DNA of 64,000 nucleotides from Atherinomorus stipes (taxonomy: Eukaryota > Chordata > Actinopteri > Atheriniformes > Atherinidae): NCBI GenBank assembly GCA_023101725.1, contig JALJCO010003012.1:799001-863000 (forward strand), given 5' to 3'. The translations under genes and the position numbers were made by a program. Positions 49,561 to 60,720 of the stretch are shown here, one piece after another. The notes below the pieces were generated by a model that was given only the letters and a program-made list of their open reading frames with translations, had not been told where the DNA came from and did not search any database. Every line of letters starts with the position of its first letter. Position 1 is the stretch's first letter.

Positions 49561-50329
49561 GGCTCTATGGTAATGTAAGCCTTGTGACAGACAGCACAGA
49601 GTTGCAGGCAGACTCTAGCAGGTATGGCCAGGGATTCACACTTAGTAAAACGCATGTTCACACACGCACACACACACGCACCACACCGTATCAATTTTTT
49701 TAAGTCGTCAGCAGTTACTTGGGCCTTTTTGATGGGGTTGTCAGATTTGATTAGCTTATGAAACAGGAGTATCTCACCCACTGACCTCTTCGGCTTTCAA
49801 TTTAAAGCTAAATCTAATCTAATCTAAAAACAGTTGTAGCCTATGCGCCAGTCTCGTGAGGGGCGATGAGCTTTTTGGAGACGACTAAAATGTAAAAGTT
49901 GAGAAAAGTCAACTTTCTTTGTCTTCTATGCACATAGAATAAAAATGGCACAATGAGCAACACAATAGGGTGCCAATGTGGGGAAAAATCATAATTAAGT
50001 GTGTTCATAATGAACATATTGTCAAATATGGCAGAAGAAACGAGAGAAATAATTTGAAAATAAGACTGATAGCTTAAAAGAAACAAGTTAAATTAATAAT
50101 ACCATACACTGTGTCTTTAACCTTAAAAAGACATGAGAATAAATTTGGTTGCAAATGTTTTTTCTGAACAATCAGAATTTCTTTTGAAGCTCAAGAAATA
50201 AAAACAAGCAAAAATGAATGAAATAAGCAACAGTCTGAAACCCAGATCAGTTTTAATTCTTTTCTCAGTTGACATTTGGCTTTTCTCGTCACCGCTGAAT
50301 TCCACCAAACATCCAGTATTTTGATAACA

Positions 50330-50560
50330 GACACTCCAAGGCTAGCCACTCATTCTAATTCAGCCAGCAGCACCTCCCACATGACCTCCAGCCTTAACCC
50401 TGACCCCCCTCCAGCTGCCATCCCAACTGAGCTCTTGGGCCACTAATGAATTATTGCTGACTCATCATGGTCAGCGGTGAGTAATCAACGTGACACTTTA
50501 GGCTCATGACACATGACTGCGGTACTTAAATAGTCATTTAGGCCCCACACTGTCCCGTAC
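50330..50560. promoter_or_regulatory. Candidate enhancer with MAF/AP-1-like site
   Basis: Contains TGCTGACTCATCA (TGCTGACTCA at 50455-50464), a perfect AP-1 core within a near-complete T-MARE. It follows CACTAATGAATTATTG, a paired homeodomain-type site, with AGTAATCAACGTGACA and TTAAATAGTCATTTAGG downstream. It is unique sequence, and combined homeodomain and MAF sites would suit a tissue-specific enhancer. Confidence 0.3.
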
Positions 50561-52069
50561 AGCTGGGACTCCGTGTGCGCTTAAGTTTGGGAAATAAATA
50601 AACCAGTCTGCTAAACCAAGAGGAAAGATTTAACATTCTAAATTCATTCTCGGTGAGTAAAATATAAATGTGTCCCTTCAGCTTACTCTTTCCTTTGCCA
50701 GGAGAGATGTTTAAAATTCAGTATATTATACTGAGAGTCAAATGAATGTGTAGTTAAGTGAATCCTGTTTTATCGTTTGGCATAGGAGCAGTTTTGTATT
50801 CCAATCCTTTAGAATAACAATACACACAACAAATGTTGATTTTTAGTTAAAGAAAGAGATTATAAATTTAAAAGGATTGTGGATCTATAAATGAGATTTG
50901 GAGATGAGAAGATTGAGATTTTTTTTTGTATTTATAGAGGCAAAACAGAGCAAAAGCCCTCAGATACGCACACACACACACACTTACACATCTCTTGCAA
51001 TTCGGCCCTCATCAACATCCTTCTTGGAAAATCACTGCTGCTCTGAAAAGTCATTTCAGCCACAGTAGCAGCAGGCCCTTAAAGATTCATATTCCTATTT
51101 ACTGTCTGCCTCTCCCTTTGTGCGTGCATACGCACACACACACACATTCACATTTTCACCAAGCCGACCCAGCAGGGTTAGGTTCATGAATAAAGGAGGG
51201 AATTAGAGCAGACCTGGAGAAGTCAGATAGACAGATAGAGAGGTGGAGGAAGAGGAGAGAGCTATTAGATTGTATGAAAAACATCAGAGGGTAGGGGCAA
51301 ATCTACGGTGGGGAGGCATAATCAGTAAACATCAACAGAAGAGGGGAAATCTAGAACAAGAGGGGAGCGGGAGATAAGATACAACTGAGAAAGGATGAAA
51401 CAGAGTTGGAGAGGAAGATGAGAACATAAAAAAGGAAGAAAAGATGCATACAGAAGGAGGTGGCTAACAGCTTTGCTCCTCATTTAATCGCTACTGTCAA
51501 TACTGTGCTACATTTGTCAGTGTGTGCATTTATGGATCTCTACATACCAGGTATGATCTGTAAAACTTAACCATAAAGCCCAACTCTGCACACATATGGC
51601 AACAAAGGAGATTTATCGACTCAAATAATAATTTCATCACTAAACAAATAATGCTTTAAAGCGAGGATCCAATAAGTGAATAATGCTGGCAGATATGAGG
51701 CGGGCGGCTACACCGCTGCAATCGGAAATATCATCGCACCATAAAATGACATTATGTTCACTGAGAGGAAGGGGTTGGGGAAGTGGAGGGGAGCTCAATG
51801 TTAATTTTCAAAAGAAAGAAATAATAAAAAACAATAATATGATGAAAACAGGAAAAAGCTAAATAAAAACATCAACAATAAGGAGGGTAAACATCCCTCA
51901 ATCACCAGAAAGGCGGCAATCATCACAGTATGCCGCATTGCCAAGATTTTATAATATGTGTGCGGGTGTGTGTGTGTGTCCCTCGGTGTGTATGTGTGAG
52001 TTTCACTGGGGAGAGACAGGCGAGAGGCCGTTACCCTGCACCCAGATAATAACCTGGTTTTATAATGTT

Positions 52070-52440
52070 GCATATCTATATTCAGGCCAATTCCCCCTGG
52101 GGGAGTCGGAATAATAACGCTGGCCATTTTACCCCTCCTAGCGGGCGGCCATTTTCTGCCCCGATTCTCAGCATGGACCTCTCCTCATTCCCAAGGTAGC
52201 ACGTAATGGATGCCGCAATGAGATGGAGTGACATTGTGGTGTCTGAAATGTGAAAAGCCTATTTGCCAACCTGCCCTCCCTCAACGGGGTGGCTGGTGGA
52301 GATACGGGAGATGTTTATGTCTAATCCTCTTTGCGGCCTCATATGTTGTCATTTTTGATGATTGTCTATATTTATGGTAAATTGGCAAATTTAGAAAATA
52401 GGTGCAAAATGGCAGAGAAAATTTCATGCGTTTTTGTCCA
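52070..52440. promoter_or_regulatory. Candidate conserved non-coding element
   Basis: About 370 bp of unique sequence with CpG-bearing GGAATAATAACGCTGGCC and CTAGCGGGCGGCCATTTT, then AATGGATGCCGCAATGAG and AT-rich TTTATGGTAAATTGGC. Two GGCCATTTT-type YY1-like motifs occur at about 52123 and 52147. It is among the stronger enhancer or silencer candidates by texture. Confidence 0.35.
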
Positions 52441-52639
52441 GAGCAAACGTCATCCCATAGTTGTTCTGAGCCATAATGTGTGATATTTCTACAGTATATC
52501 TCGACTCTGTGAAGTTTGCATGTGTCATAAAAATGCAAACCAACGGTGTTTTATTCAAGTAAAAATTGAATAAATGCCCTAGCTTGTGGCTAAGAAACAC
52601 TTTCTATCAGGGGTGTGAATTTCTATCAGTCTTAAATGT

Positions 52640-52653
52640 AAAAAAAAAAAAAA
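52640..52653. repeat. poly-A run (14 A)
   Basis: A homopolymer; no associated retroelement recognised. Confidence 0.85.
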
Positions 52654-53079
52654 GGAGGCAGGATAGGAGAGTGACAGACAACTGGGGAGTAGTTTTTCAT
52701 ACATTGCAAGGCGCAATATATGACATTCCCATGCAAACAGAACTGTGAGTTGAGGAACAGAGGAGGTCTAGAATCAGGAGTGACTGCTTTCACTCCACAC
52801 CGTTCTGGTGAAATACTGTCACCCTGACCAGTCAATTTCAATAAAACCACAGACAAAGAAAGGTTAGGGTATATAGATTTCCCATTGTAGTCATGCACAG
52901 AACTGAACTGTGAGCTGCCCGTCATTTTCTGCTTCTGAACTGTAAATGCTACTCATATTCTCCATCCTATCCCTTACCTCTTCAATAATTCACAGACTGT
53001 AGCTTTCTCTGGCCTTTCAAACCTTTGAAATGTAACCTACATCCCACAAACACACCATTCTTGTTATCCCAATGATGAC

Positions 53080-53200
53080 ATGTGTTTATTCCAGCCCCTC
53101 GCTTGTTGAGCAGTGGGAGAAAAGGAAAGGGAAAGCCTCTGCTCTTCAAAGACTATTGATTGTTATTGACATGTTGATAGCAGATAAAACAAAAGTGCAT
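53080..53200. promoter_or_regulatory. Weak enhancer-like block
   Basis: Unique stretch with GACTATTGATTGTTATTGAC (overlapping SOX/FOX-like cores) and TTGATAGCAGATAAAAC, which includes GATA-type cores. Low confidence. Confidence 0.18.
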
Positions 53201-54501
53201 TTCAGGCATTTCCAGTCAAATATGTCTTGATATGTCACCTCTATTTGATTTACTTTTGATTTGTCCAGCAGCTAGCATAGAATAAAATTCCATCTCAGCC
53301 TTTAAAAGCACTTGAATAACACAAGGAAACTTTTTACTCTAAGTGACAAGTGGATAATCTATCTGAGGGATGCTGTCACAGGAACTGTGAAACACTTGAG
53401 CCAATACTGCCGGTTTCTTCCCATTTATTTATCTTTGATTATCCATTCAACAGGGATGTGGAGATAAGTGACAAGAAGAAACAAAATAATATTCACAAAA
53501 AAAGCAATTTCCTTGTGAAAAAGTTTGAAAACTTGCGGGCAGCAAAAGCAAGTCTAGTCTGAGGCGGTTTTGTTGAGTGTAATAAATCAGTCCAACAGGG
53601 CTTGTGAAATGGAGGACAGTTGGAGAGTGCAGTAAAGGCAGTCAGAGAGAACAGCTCTGTCCAAGACAATCATATGATGTATCATTCATACTGTCAGTAT
53701 GGTGTCTCTCCTCCTCCCTCCCTCCCTCTCTCCGTCTCCATGTCTCAGTCTGTCTCTCACACTCTGGACTCATCTAGTCTCCTGTGGAGGCTATGATGAA
53801 GCCCAGCTCTCTCCATCACACACAGCTTCCCAGCTGCTCAGGGATTACACATTTCAATCATACATCCACACACAGTGCCATTCAAATAGCTTCTTCTGCT
53901 GGATATTCCCCCGCACCCAAAAGGCTGTTCTTGTCAATATGCAACTGGTTGTTGTAGATAATTACTGATTAAATTTAGTTTGGCTATTTCATACATTTAA
54001 CAAAACTTCCAAGAGAGATCAAGGGCAAAATAACACTCCTGTCTTTTTCATGTTTTGAACTAGTTTAGAGGTATGTGTATTAATTTGCAGTCTCGTTTTA
54101 TTCATCTTGGACTCTGCAAGGTGGTTTTAAAAGAGTGAGTGCTGCCGCCGAATCATTTGACCTCTGTGATTTGCTAATGAATGCTGGGAGCAATCACCAT
54201 TTCCCAGAAAATGGACAAAAATGATCCCTCATCTGTGAACCTAATCACTTACTGCCATTACTGTGTGTACGTGTGTGTGCAAGTGTGTGACAGTCTGTCT
54301 GATTACCATCCCTGAATGAAATAGTTGTTTGGAATGATCCCATCGTTGTGTGTGCGTGCATGTGTGTGCATGTGTGAAGGAGTGTTCGTCAAGGTGCTTG
54401 GCAGCTAAGCAGACACAGGCCGACAGGAAAAAAAAAATGCAGGAAAAAGATGGAAAAAGCTATAGACTATATGAAATGGAGGCAAAAGAGAGAGTGAGCA
54501 T

Positions 54502-54660
54502 ACACACTCAGAAAAATAAGTACCAAATTGTACCTTTAGGGGTACAATGGCTTGTCCAAGGGGTGGTACCCTCAAGAGTACTGCTGGTGTACCCCTAACA
54601 GTGGGTACTTTGAGTTTGGAACGTAAGTGTAACTTTCAGGCTCCCAAAAAGGTACATATA
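54502..54660. mobile_element. Fish interspersed repeat rich in GGTACC/GTACCTT units
   Basis: The sequence CACTCAGAAAAATAAGTACC followed by ATTGTACCTTTAGGGGTACA and several more TACC/GGTAC units matches, from memory, a common teleost interspersed repeat interpreted as a short non-autonomous DNA element. It is cut off at about 54660 by the next element. A further GGGTACAT...GATACC stretch at 55348-55370 may be its displaced continuation. Confidence 0.55.
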
Positions 54661-55112
54661 AGCCCGTTTCCACACGTGGGTCTGGGTCAGGTCGGGTCAT
54701 GTGGGTTTTGGTAGGACATGTTGATTTTATGTTGTGTCCCCACAGAAAACTGTGCCCTTACCGTGGAGGTGGAGTATTAACTGGATAGCCCTGTTACGTA
54801 ATTGCATGACGTCATCACAAAAATTAACGAAAGCACCACATGAAACAGAAACAAAGGGGTCATCCCTGCTTTGTTTTTATGTTGGGTCATGATTAATAAT
54901 CTGAAGTGACGTATTTTTCAACCAATCAAGGGATTGCAGTGTGTCAAGCTCCACCTCTTTGGTTTAGATCGGCTAGATCAGATCGGCTACGGAAGGATGC
55001 CAAAAAAGTAGGATGGGTTGGGTCGGATATACTGTCCATCCCAGTTTTTATCTGTGAAGATGCAAAAAAACCGGGGACTGACCCGATCTAGACCCACCGT
55101 GGAAATGGGGCT
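54661..55112. mobile_element. Short inverted-repeat DNA transposon, hAT-like MITE
   Basis: Terminal inverted repeats of about 23 bp: AGCCCGTTTCCACACGTGGG at the left end and, read in reverse complement from the right end, AGCCCCATTTCCACGGTGGG. Subterminal GGGTCAGGTCGGGTC-type sequence is also mirrored at the right. The 'GTTTCCAC' terminus is typical of very abundant fish hAT-type MITEs (recalled, not searched). No clear 8-bp target duplication is visible because its right end abuts the next element. No coding capacity. Confidence 0.65.
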
Positions 55113-55316
55113 ATGGGCTCTATGAACAACTCCAGTACTTCCTGAACTTGAGGTTGCTTCTTTAGTTTCCTGTCTTTCATTACTGGACAAACTGATTAAT
55201 CCAGGTGTGCCTGACCTCAGTAACTGACCAGACACACCTGGATTAATCAGTTCCTCCAATAAGTAAAGGAGCTACCTTAAGCTCAGGAAGTAGTGGAGTC
55301 GTGCATACAGCCCATA
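55112..55316. mobile_element. Fold-back MITE with TA flanks
   Basis: The entire 205 bp folds on itself. The outer arms are TGGGCTCTATGAACAACTCC at the left and TGGGCTGTATGCACGACTCC in reverse complement from the right. The inner arms are a perfect 19-bp inverted repeat, ACTGATTAATCCAGGTGTG at 55191-55209 and its complement at 55233-55251, around a 23-nt loop. TA dinucleotides at both ends (55112-55113 and 55315-55316) suggest a TA target duplication as in Tc1/mariner-type MITEs. Transcripts would form a long hairpin. No coding capacity. Confidence 0.75.
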
Positions 55317-55370
55317 GGTGCCTGATGTCCACATATGACTCTTGTAGGGTACATAAATTCAAATGATACC

Positions 55371-55837
55371 TTAAAGGTAGAGTCCGGAGTCCCCCCAATG
55401 TTTCAGCTTCAAGCATCTCCTTCAAAGCTCGGAAGCGGGTAAAAGCCAAACCAATATAGACCCTGGTTTTCCAACGTGCACTATCTTGAAGCTCTTACAG
55501 CAGAGTATTTTCTTTTCTTCGCTGCGTCCACTGTTTTTTCTTTTCTTTTGTTCGAGAGTTCGAGTGACTAGTTTGCTCCAGTCATGAGCTTATTCCCACA
55601 CAGCGTCATGCCCTGAGCTCTGTCATTGGCTGGTGATATATACTGTACAGAAATCTCCGCCCAGAAACGTCTCAAACGCACTAAAACAAAGGGAAAAGGC
55701 AAATTACAGACAGGGGGAGAGGGAGTTGCAAACAAATTGACCACTACACGAGAGTAGAGGCCCAAAGGCACGGATGGAGAAAGATTTCACTTGCACTTGT
55801 TTATTTTCAGGGGGAAAACTCTGGACTCTACCTTTGA
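55371..55837. mobile_element. TTAA-flanked MITE (Kolobok- or piggyBac-like)
   Basis: Terminal inverted repeats AGGTAGAGTCCGGAGT (left, from 55375) and its near-perfect reverse complement ACTCTGGACTCTACCT (right, ending 55833) are flanked by TTAA (55371-55374) and TTGA (55834-55837), consistent with a TTAA target duplication carrying one mutation. The interior of about 430 bp has no convincing open frame. Terminal layout and target preference resemble the 22.4-24.0 kb element, but the sequences differ. Confidence 0.7.
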
Positions 55838-58800
55838 AATGTGCCTGTGCATTCCCCCTATTTCTGACAATGTATAAAGGAACTGATAATCAAATTTCAC
55901 AATATGCCAGTGTTGAAACTATGATAACCACAAGTTTGGTCATGATACATTATATTCCCTGGATAACAACATTTGTTGATGTTTGTTTAATTTAACAGAA
56001 AACTTTTATTCTATTACACCTAGCCATCGGTGTGACACAATGTCACAAGCTGAAAAATAGACTGAATAATTAAAGCACATAAGCACAAATGTTTTTATGT
56101 TTAATTGATTTTTTTTCCAGTTTGGAGCTAAACTATTAGATCTGTGTATTCTTACATATCTACTTGCAACAAGTCAGTTTCATCATTTCCCAAGAAGCAA
56201 CGTGTCTGACAACCTCCCTAAGCATAGGTTATAACAAAACGTGAGTTTGTATCTGCTGCTCAGATCAGATCCAACACCTACAGTTCCACCTCAAAGACCA
56301 AGCGAAGGCCCAAAGGCCCCAACACTGCAAAAGCAAACACCCTATTTACACCGTGTTGTCTTTATTCATCCACATCCTGCCATCTTTGTTCATTTTATTG
56401 TTCTGTTCCCACATTGATTTCGTTCTTAATAAACTGTGTTGAGAGTTGGAGTCAAATGCACTTCAAAGGAATGTTATGTGTTTTTGAGGCTGTGTGCAGA
56501 TCTGAATGTTGCCGTCTGCCCCTGAGTGGGTGCACTGTAGTCAGGCGGAGAGACACAGAAAGACAGAAACAAAGCAAAGGTCATGCTTAACGCTGTGGGA
56601 TGAACCGATTTCCTTGAAATCTCATTTCAAGTGGCCAAATCTGATCAGCGCTTCAGACGTGGGCACAAAACTGAAAAACTATCAGAAAAAGCAGACGAGA
56701 GGGGGAGAAGTCACTGCTTTCCCCGGGTTTTAACATAAGAGAAGAAACAAGCCCAAAATTAAATAACTCACTTGATCTAAAAGAAATGCAATAAACAGAG
56801 GCTATCACCAAAACATTTCATTTCTATCTAATCCTTTAATTTCTGTGCTCGTGTGCTTCTCGAGTCTCTGAAAACATTGGTAAAAGAGCTAGGAAAAAGT
56901 CGTGCATAACTAAAAACTAATTGAGCTCCCGTGGTTATTCTTAGTTCTTTGCCGAGCACACAGTATTCCATTCAATCACACTCTTCAGTAAAGCTTAAAT
57001 AGATGAATAAAAAACTTGAACTTCAAGTAGAAAATAAAAAAAAGGATAAAAAAGAAGTGGAAGTTATTGAAGGTGTGATTCTATCCACTGTCAATACTGT
57101 TAGTGTTATCACCGTGACAATGAGAAGTAAGCTTTGGCAGAGCCGTCTTTTCTTTCTTTCACTTCTAACATCAGCACTATATAATCCCCATTTGTGGATC
57201 ATGACATACCTGCATGTTCATATGTGTGTTTTTGTGTGTGTGTGTATGTGTGAGATGATTGCATGTTTCCTTTAGACTCTTTCTACCTGTGTGTAAAGCT
57301 TTTGTGAGTACGTGTTTGTGCAGGAGTGTGTTCATCAGTAAGTGAGTGATGATTGCATGTTTCTATAGTCCATCTGAAAGTGTGTGTGCATGTGAGTCCA
57401 GACAGGGTCACCTTGCATCCATCACTTAGCGTTTAGAGACCCCCTACAAGGATAAAAATCATCCTCTGAACTTAATCCAGGCTTATATCCTCTTCATCTC
57501 CTTACTCACGAAAAAAATGTGCACACGCAACCTAACCTAACCAACACACACACACACAAACACACACATGAACCTCGAAAACCTGGGAAGTGAGATCTGC
57601 AGAGAGCAGCTACTCTAAGAATAATAAGCTAAACAGCTGAGTCTTTAGCTTTGTCAACTTACAAAAATCAATCTGTGTATTCCTCCAACACAACACCCCA
57701 CAAAGCTTCACTAATCGTGGTTAATGCTTTGGATGAACTAATAACGGCCTATTATATGGCAGTGTGTACAGTTATCTGGATTTGTTTCATGTTTCTGCTC
57801 TATTTATTTTGCAGCAGGCTTGCCAGGGAATTTGAAGAGTTTCTTTATGTCCTTTTTTTGGGAGTTTTTCCAGAAAACAAAGTTGCATTTGCTTTTAAAC
57901 CAAGCAAGCAGCATTAGAAAAAAAAGCACCTAAAAATGATAAAAAAAAAAAAAAAAAAAAATCCATTGTTAGTTAAAACTATTGATTGTTGCAACAGCAG
58001 CTCACAGGTCAGACATAATCAAGGGATTTTTCACTTTACTGTGTGGGATTGTTTCACAAAGTTGAACAAAAGTTTGTCTTTGTGAAACCACAGAAACTCA
58101 CTCTGTACAACCTTTTAAAAGGACGTTTCTGGTGAGAATCAAGCGCATATTCCAGAATGGGAGGAGTTGCAACATGGTATCACACTGTAGTTTGCTGTGG
58201 TGCATGATGGGTCTGAAGTGCCAGTGCTGGTATTGATGTTAACTGTGTCACACCAATTTAAAGAGTTAAATTTTTACTCTTTTGGAAAGAGCTTCGGTGA
58301 TATGCATGAAAACTTTACCAGCAGAGAAGCATTTGTCTAATTTAGAAGAGATTTACTTTTGACTTTGATCCAGTACAGTTGCTGATCTATTCATTTTACC
58401 TTGGTGGGGTTATGTGATTTCTGACTGCTGTTGCAAAGACTGCATGCATATATATATACACAATTCTTTCCCCCCAAAGAAACACAATATAAGTTAAGGG
58501 TCTGAGTCACATCTGATTTTTGCATTTTGTAAGGATTGTGTTTCAAGTTGTGTTATTGTTTTGTTTTTTCCCAGATGCAGTACTTCCTTATGTCAGGAGT
58601 TTACGGGGAGCTTCTTTCAAACTTTTGTGCCGTGTTCACTTCCTGAGAGATTCCTGTTGTGCAATGGCTACACTGGAAAGCTGTCCCAAAGCAGCACTTA
58701 ACTTCCAGAAGCCCCAGTGATACACAATGACCACCAGTAGAAGACTGTGGTTTTAAAGGGCAGCTTCCAGGTGTGATGACAGAAAAACTGCAAGCAGGTT

Positions 58801-60320
58801 CAGCATTACCTGCCTGTGCATATATCTTATTTATTTTTTTAAAGAAAAAACAAACATTAAGAAGCCAGTTTCCAGAATTTGTGTGTATTATATGAAGCAG
58901 TGTGCACCGAAACAGAGACATGATATTCCACCTTGATTGAATCTGAAAAATAAATTAATCTGGTTGCTGTAAGAAACAAAATAGTAATCAGACAATGAGC
59001 TGGGTGCCAGACACATCATCGATTTCAAACTCTCTTCCTAAGCGGCCTCAGAGGCGCAAAGCATATCCACCTTATGATATTGACCCTACCTCTAACAAAT
59101 ATGCTTATATTTATATCGCCTTCCTGACTGAGACAATGTACAACCTCTCTTTGGATGGATATTGGATCATACACACATGCTTACCTCCAAATTCAATATT
59201 CATTCTCCTGCACTTGTGCTTTATCTTTGGAGCAAATATTTATGTCCTGTTTGGCACCAAGCAATGAAAAAATAGAGGGGGGAAAAAAAATCTCAAAACT
59301 GAATCGCCTTGCGTCAAAAATCAATAATAAAATGGGGGCACGAGCTCTGTTTTCTAGGTCACATTTGAATATTTCTTTTAGGAGTATTGATTTGTTTTGT
59401 GTGACCTACCCAGGCCCATTCTTTGTAATTAAAAGAGAGAGAGTGGGACTGTGGCGTGGGGCCATCTGCGTCGTGTGGCAATCCCAGCTGGTGTGTATGT
59501 GTGTAAATATTAGTGTGTTTGTGTGCGGCTAATGAATGAGAGATAGTTATAATGAAGAGAAGGTGGACCTGAACCCTAAGGAAGATTTATACTGTGTATT
59601 GATGCGTGTGTGTTCAGTGGGGTGGTGTGAAAGGGTGAGAATTTGTACTTATTTGTTGCAGTGGGGTAGATTAATTTTGGTATATTGAATTCACCCTACA
59701 GGCCAAACTCTCCCAAACCAGAAGCTTTCAGATCAAACATTTGGATTGCTAAGGCAACAGGATGGTTTGGGTGATTCAGTGTTCGTGAGTCTCTGTGTAT
59801 GTAAAGAGAGGAAAAAGTGAAAAGCATCCTACTTCAAAAGGTTGATTTGTGTGTGTAAATCATTGTAACAAGCCAATGTGTTTTATCAGATCCTCAAGTC
59901 TTGTTTCCAAAATTTTGATGTTTCCCCGTTACCATGAGGTTGCATTGACTGTGTTAATGAATTCTGCCTACAGGAAGCAGAATATTCCAATACTGCTTTC
60001 TACATCTGTGTTGGTGGGAATAACAGTACCTAAATTTTATCAATGAGCACAGAGTTAGAAAGCATAAAAATGCATTTCTTTGTTAAAAAACAATTCAGTA
60101 AGGAACTTGAAAGCCGTCACTCCGACTGATTTTAACATAATTTTACAGCAGATTAGCTTCTTTTGGAAAATCTACATATTCATGTGGCATTATGTGACCT
60201 TTTGTTTTCATCCAGTTTAACTGTGGGTATCTTTAAACTGTAAATGTAACACGCCTTCTGTTTGTGTAGCCTCCTTTAGTGTAGGTCTCATGTCCCTCTG
60301 TCCTTTAGCCCCTGTGTCAT
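55838..60320. other. Gene-free AT-leaning unique DNA
   Basis: Includes a TG run (57222-57252), an A21 run (57941-57961), a hairpin-forming pair at 58050-58060/58076-58086 and a smaller inverted pair AAAGAGT/ACTCTTT near 58260-58283. Open frames up to 125 codons (59155-59532 +) show no recognisable domain. No exon recognised. Confidence 0.55.
57941..57961. repeat. poly-A run (21 A)
   Basis: The longest homopolymer in the window. A retroposed-copy tail is conceivable, but no SINE or processed-gene body was recognised upstream. Confidence 0.9.
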
Positions 60321-60720
60321 CTTCCTCCCCTGTCTCAGAGCCATCCCAGCCTGTTTGAAGTGGCTATTAGCCAGAAATCAAAGCCTCCCATCAAGCCCAT
60401 CTCAGCCCTGTGCCCTTTTAGAATATTCACCAACGGTCTCCTGGCCTTTTGTGAGCCCCCTGGAATAAAAATAATCAAAATCAGAATGGACCTTCATGTG
60501 CAATAATACTCTGTCTACTCTTATGGCCTCCACTGTCAATGCTATTTATAATTCATGCACCCATACTGATGGGTCCAGGGCACGTTCAAGAGGTCCGCTT
60601 CTCACTGTTCCACCACTGTTCATCAATAGCTGCCAGCCAGGTAGGGGACTTTATTATTGAACAGTGGCCATGCTAGTTTGACGGAGACACTGTTCTATAA
60701 TTATTAAAACTTCAAAAACT
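60320..60720. promoter_or_regulatory. Strong candidate conserved non-coding element
   Basis: About 400 bp of unique, repeat-free DNA with GTGGCTATTAGCCAGAAATC, GGAATAAAAATAATCAAAAT, GTGCAATAATACTCTG, TATTTATAATTCATGC, ACTTTATTATTGAAC and TATAATTATTAAAAC. The alternation of GC-moderate stretches with ATTA/TAAT cores over several hundred bases is characteristic of vertebrate developmental enhancers. It is the best such block in the right half of the window; conservation is untested. Confidence 0.35.

Larger units (their letters stand above)
49561..54500. other. Gene-free unique DNA
   Basis: Unique AT-leaning DNA with short CA runs (50970-50984, 51131-51146), a purine-rich tract (51190-51440), a 14-A run (52640-52653) and a CT-rich patch (53710-53760). 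Candidate enhancers are listed separately. No exon recognised. Confidence 0.55.

Noticed and set aside
57941..57961. A21 run as the tail of a processed retrocopy
   Set aside because: No upstream open frame or SINE body is recognisable, and no flanking duplication was seen.
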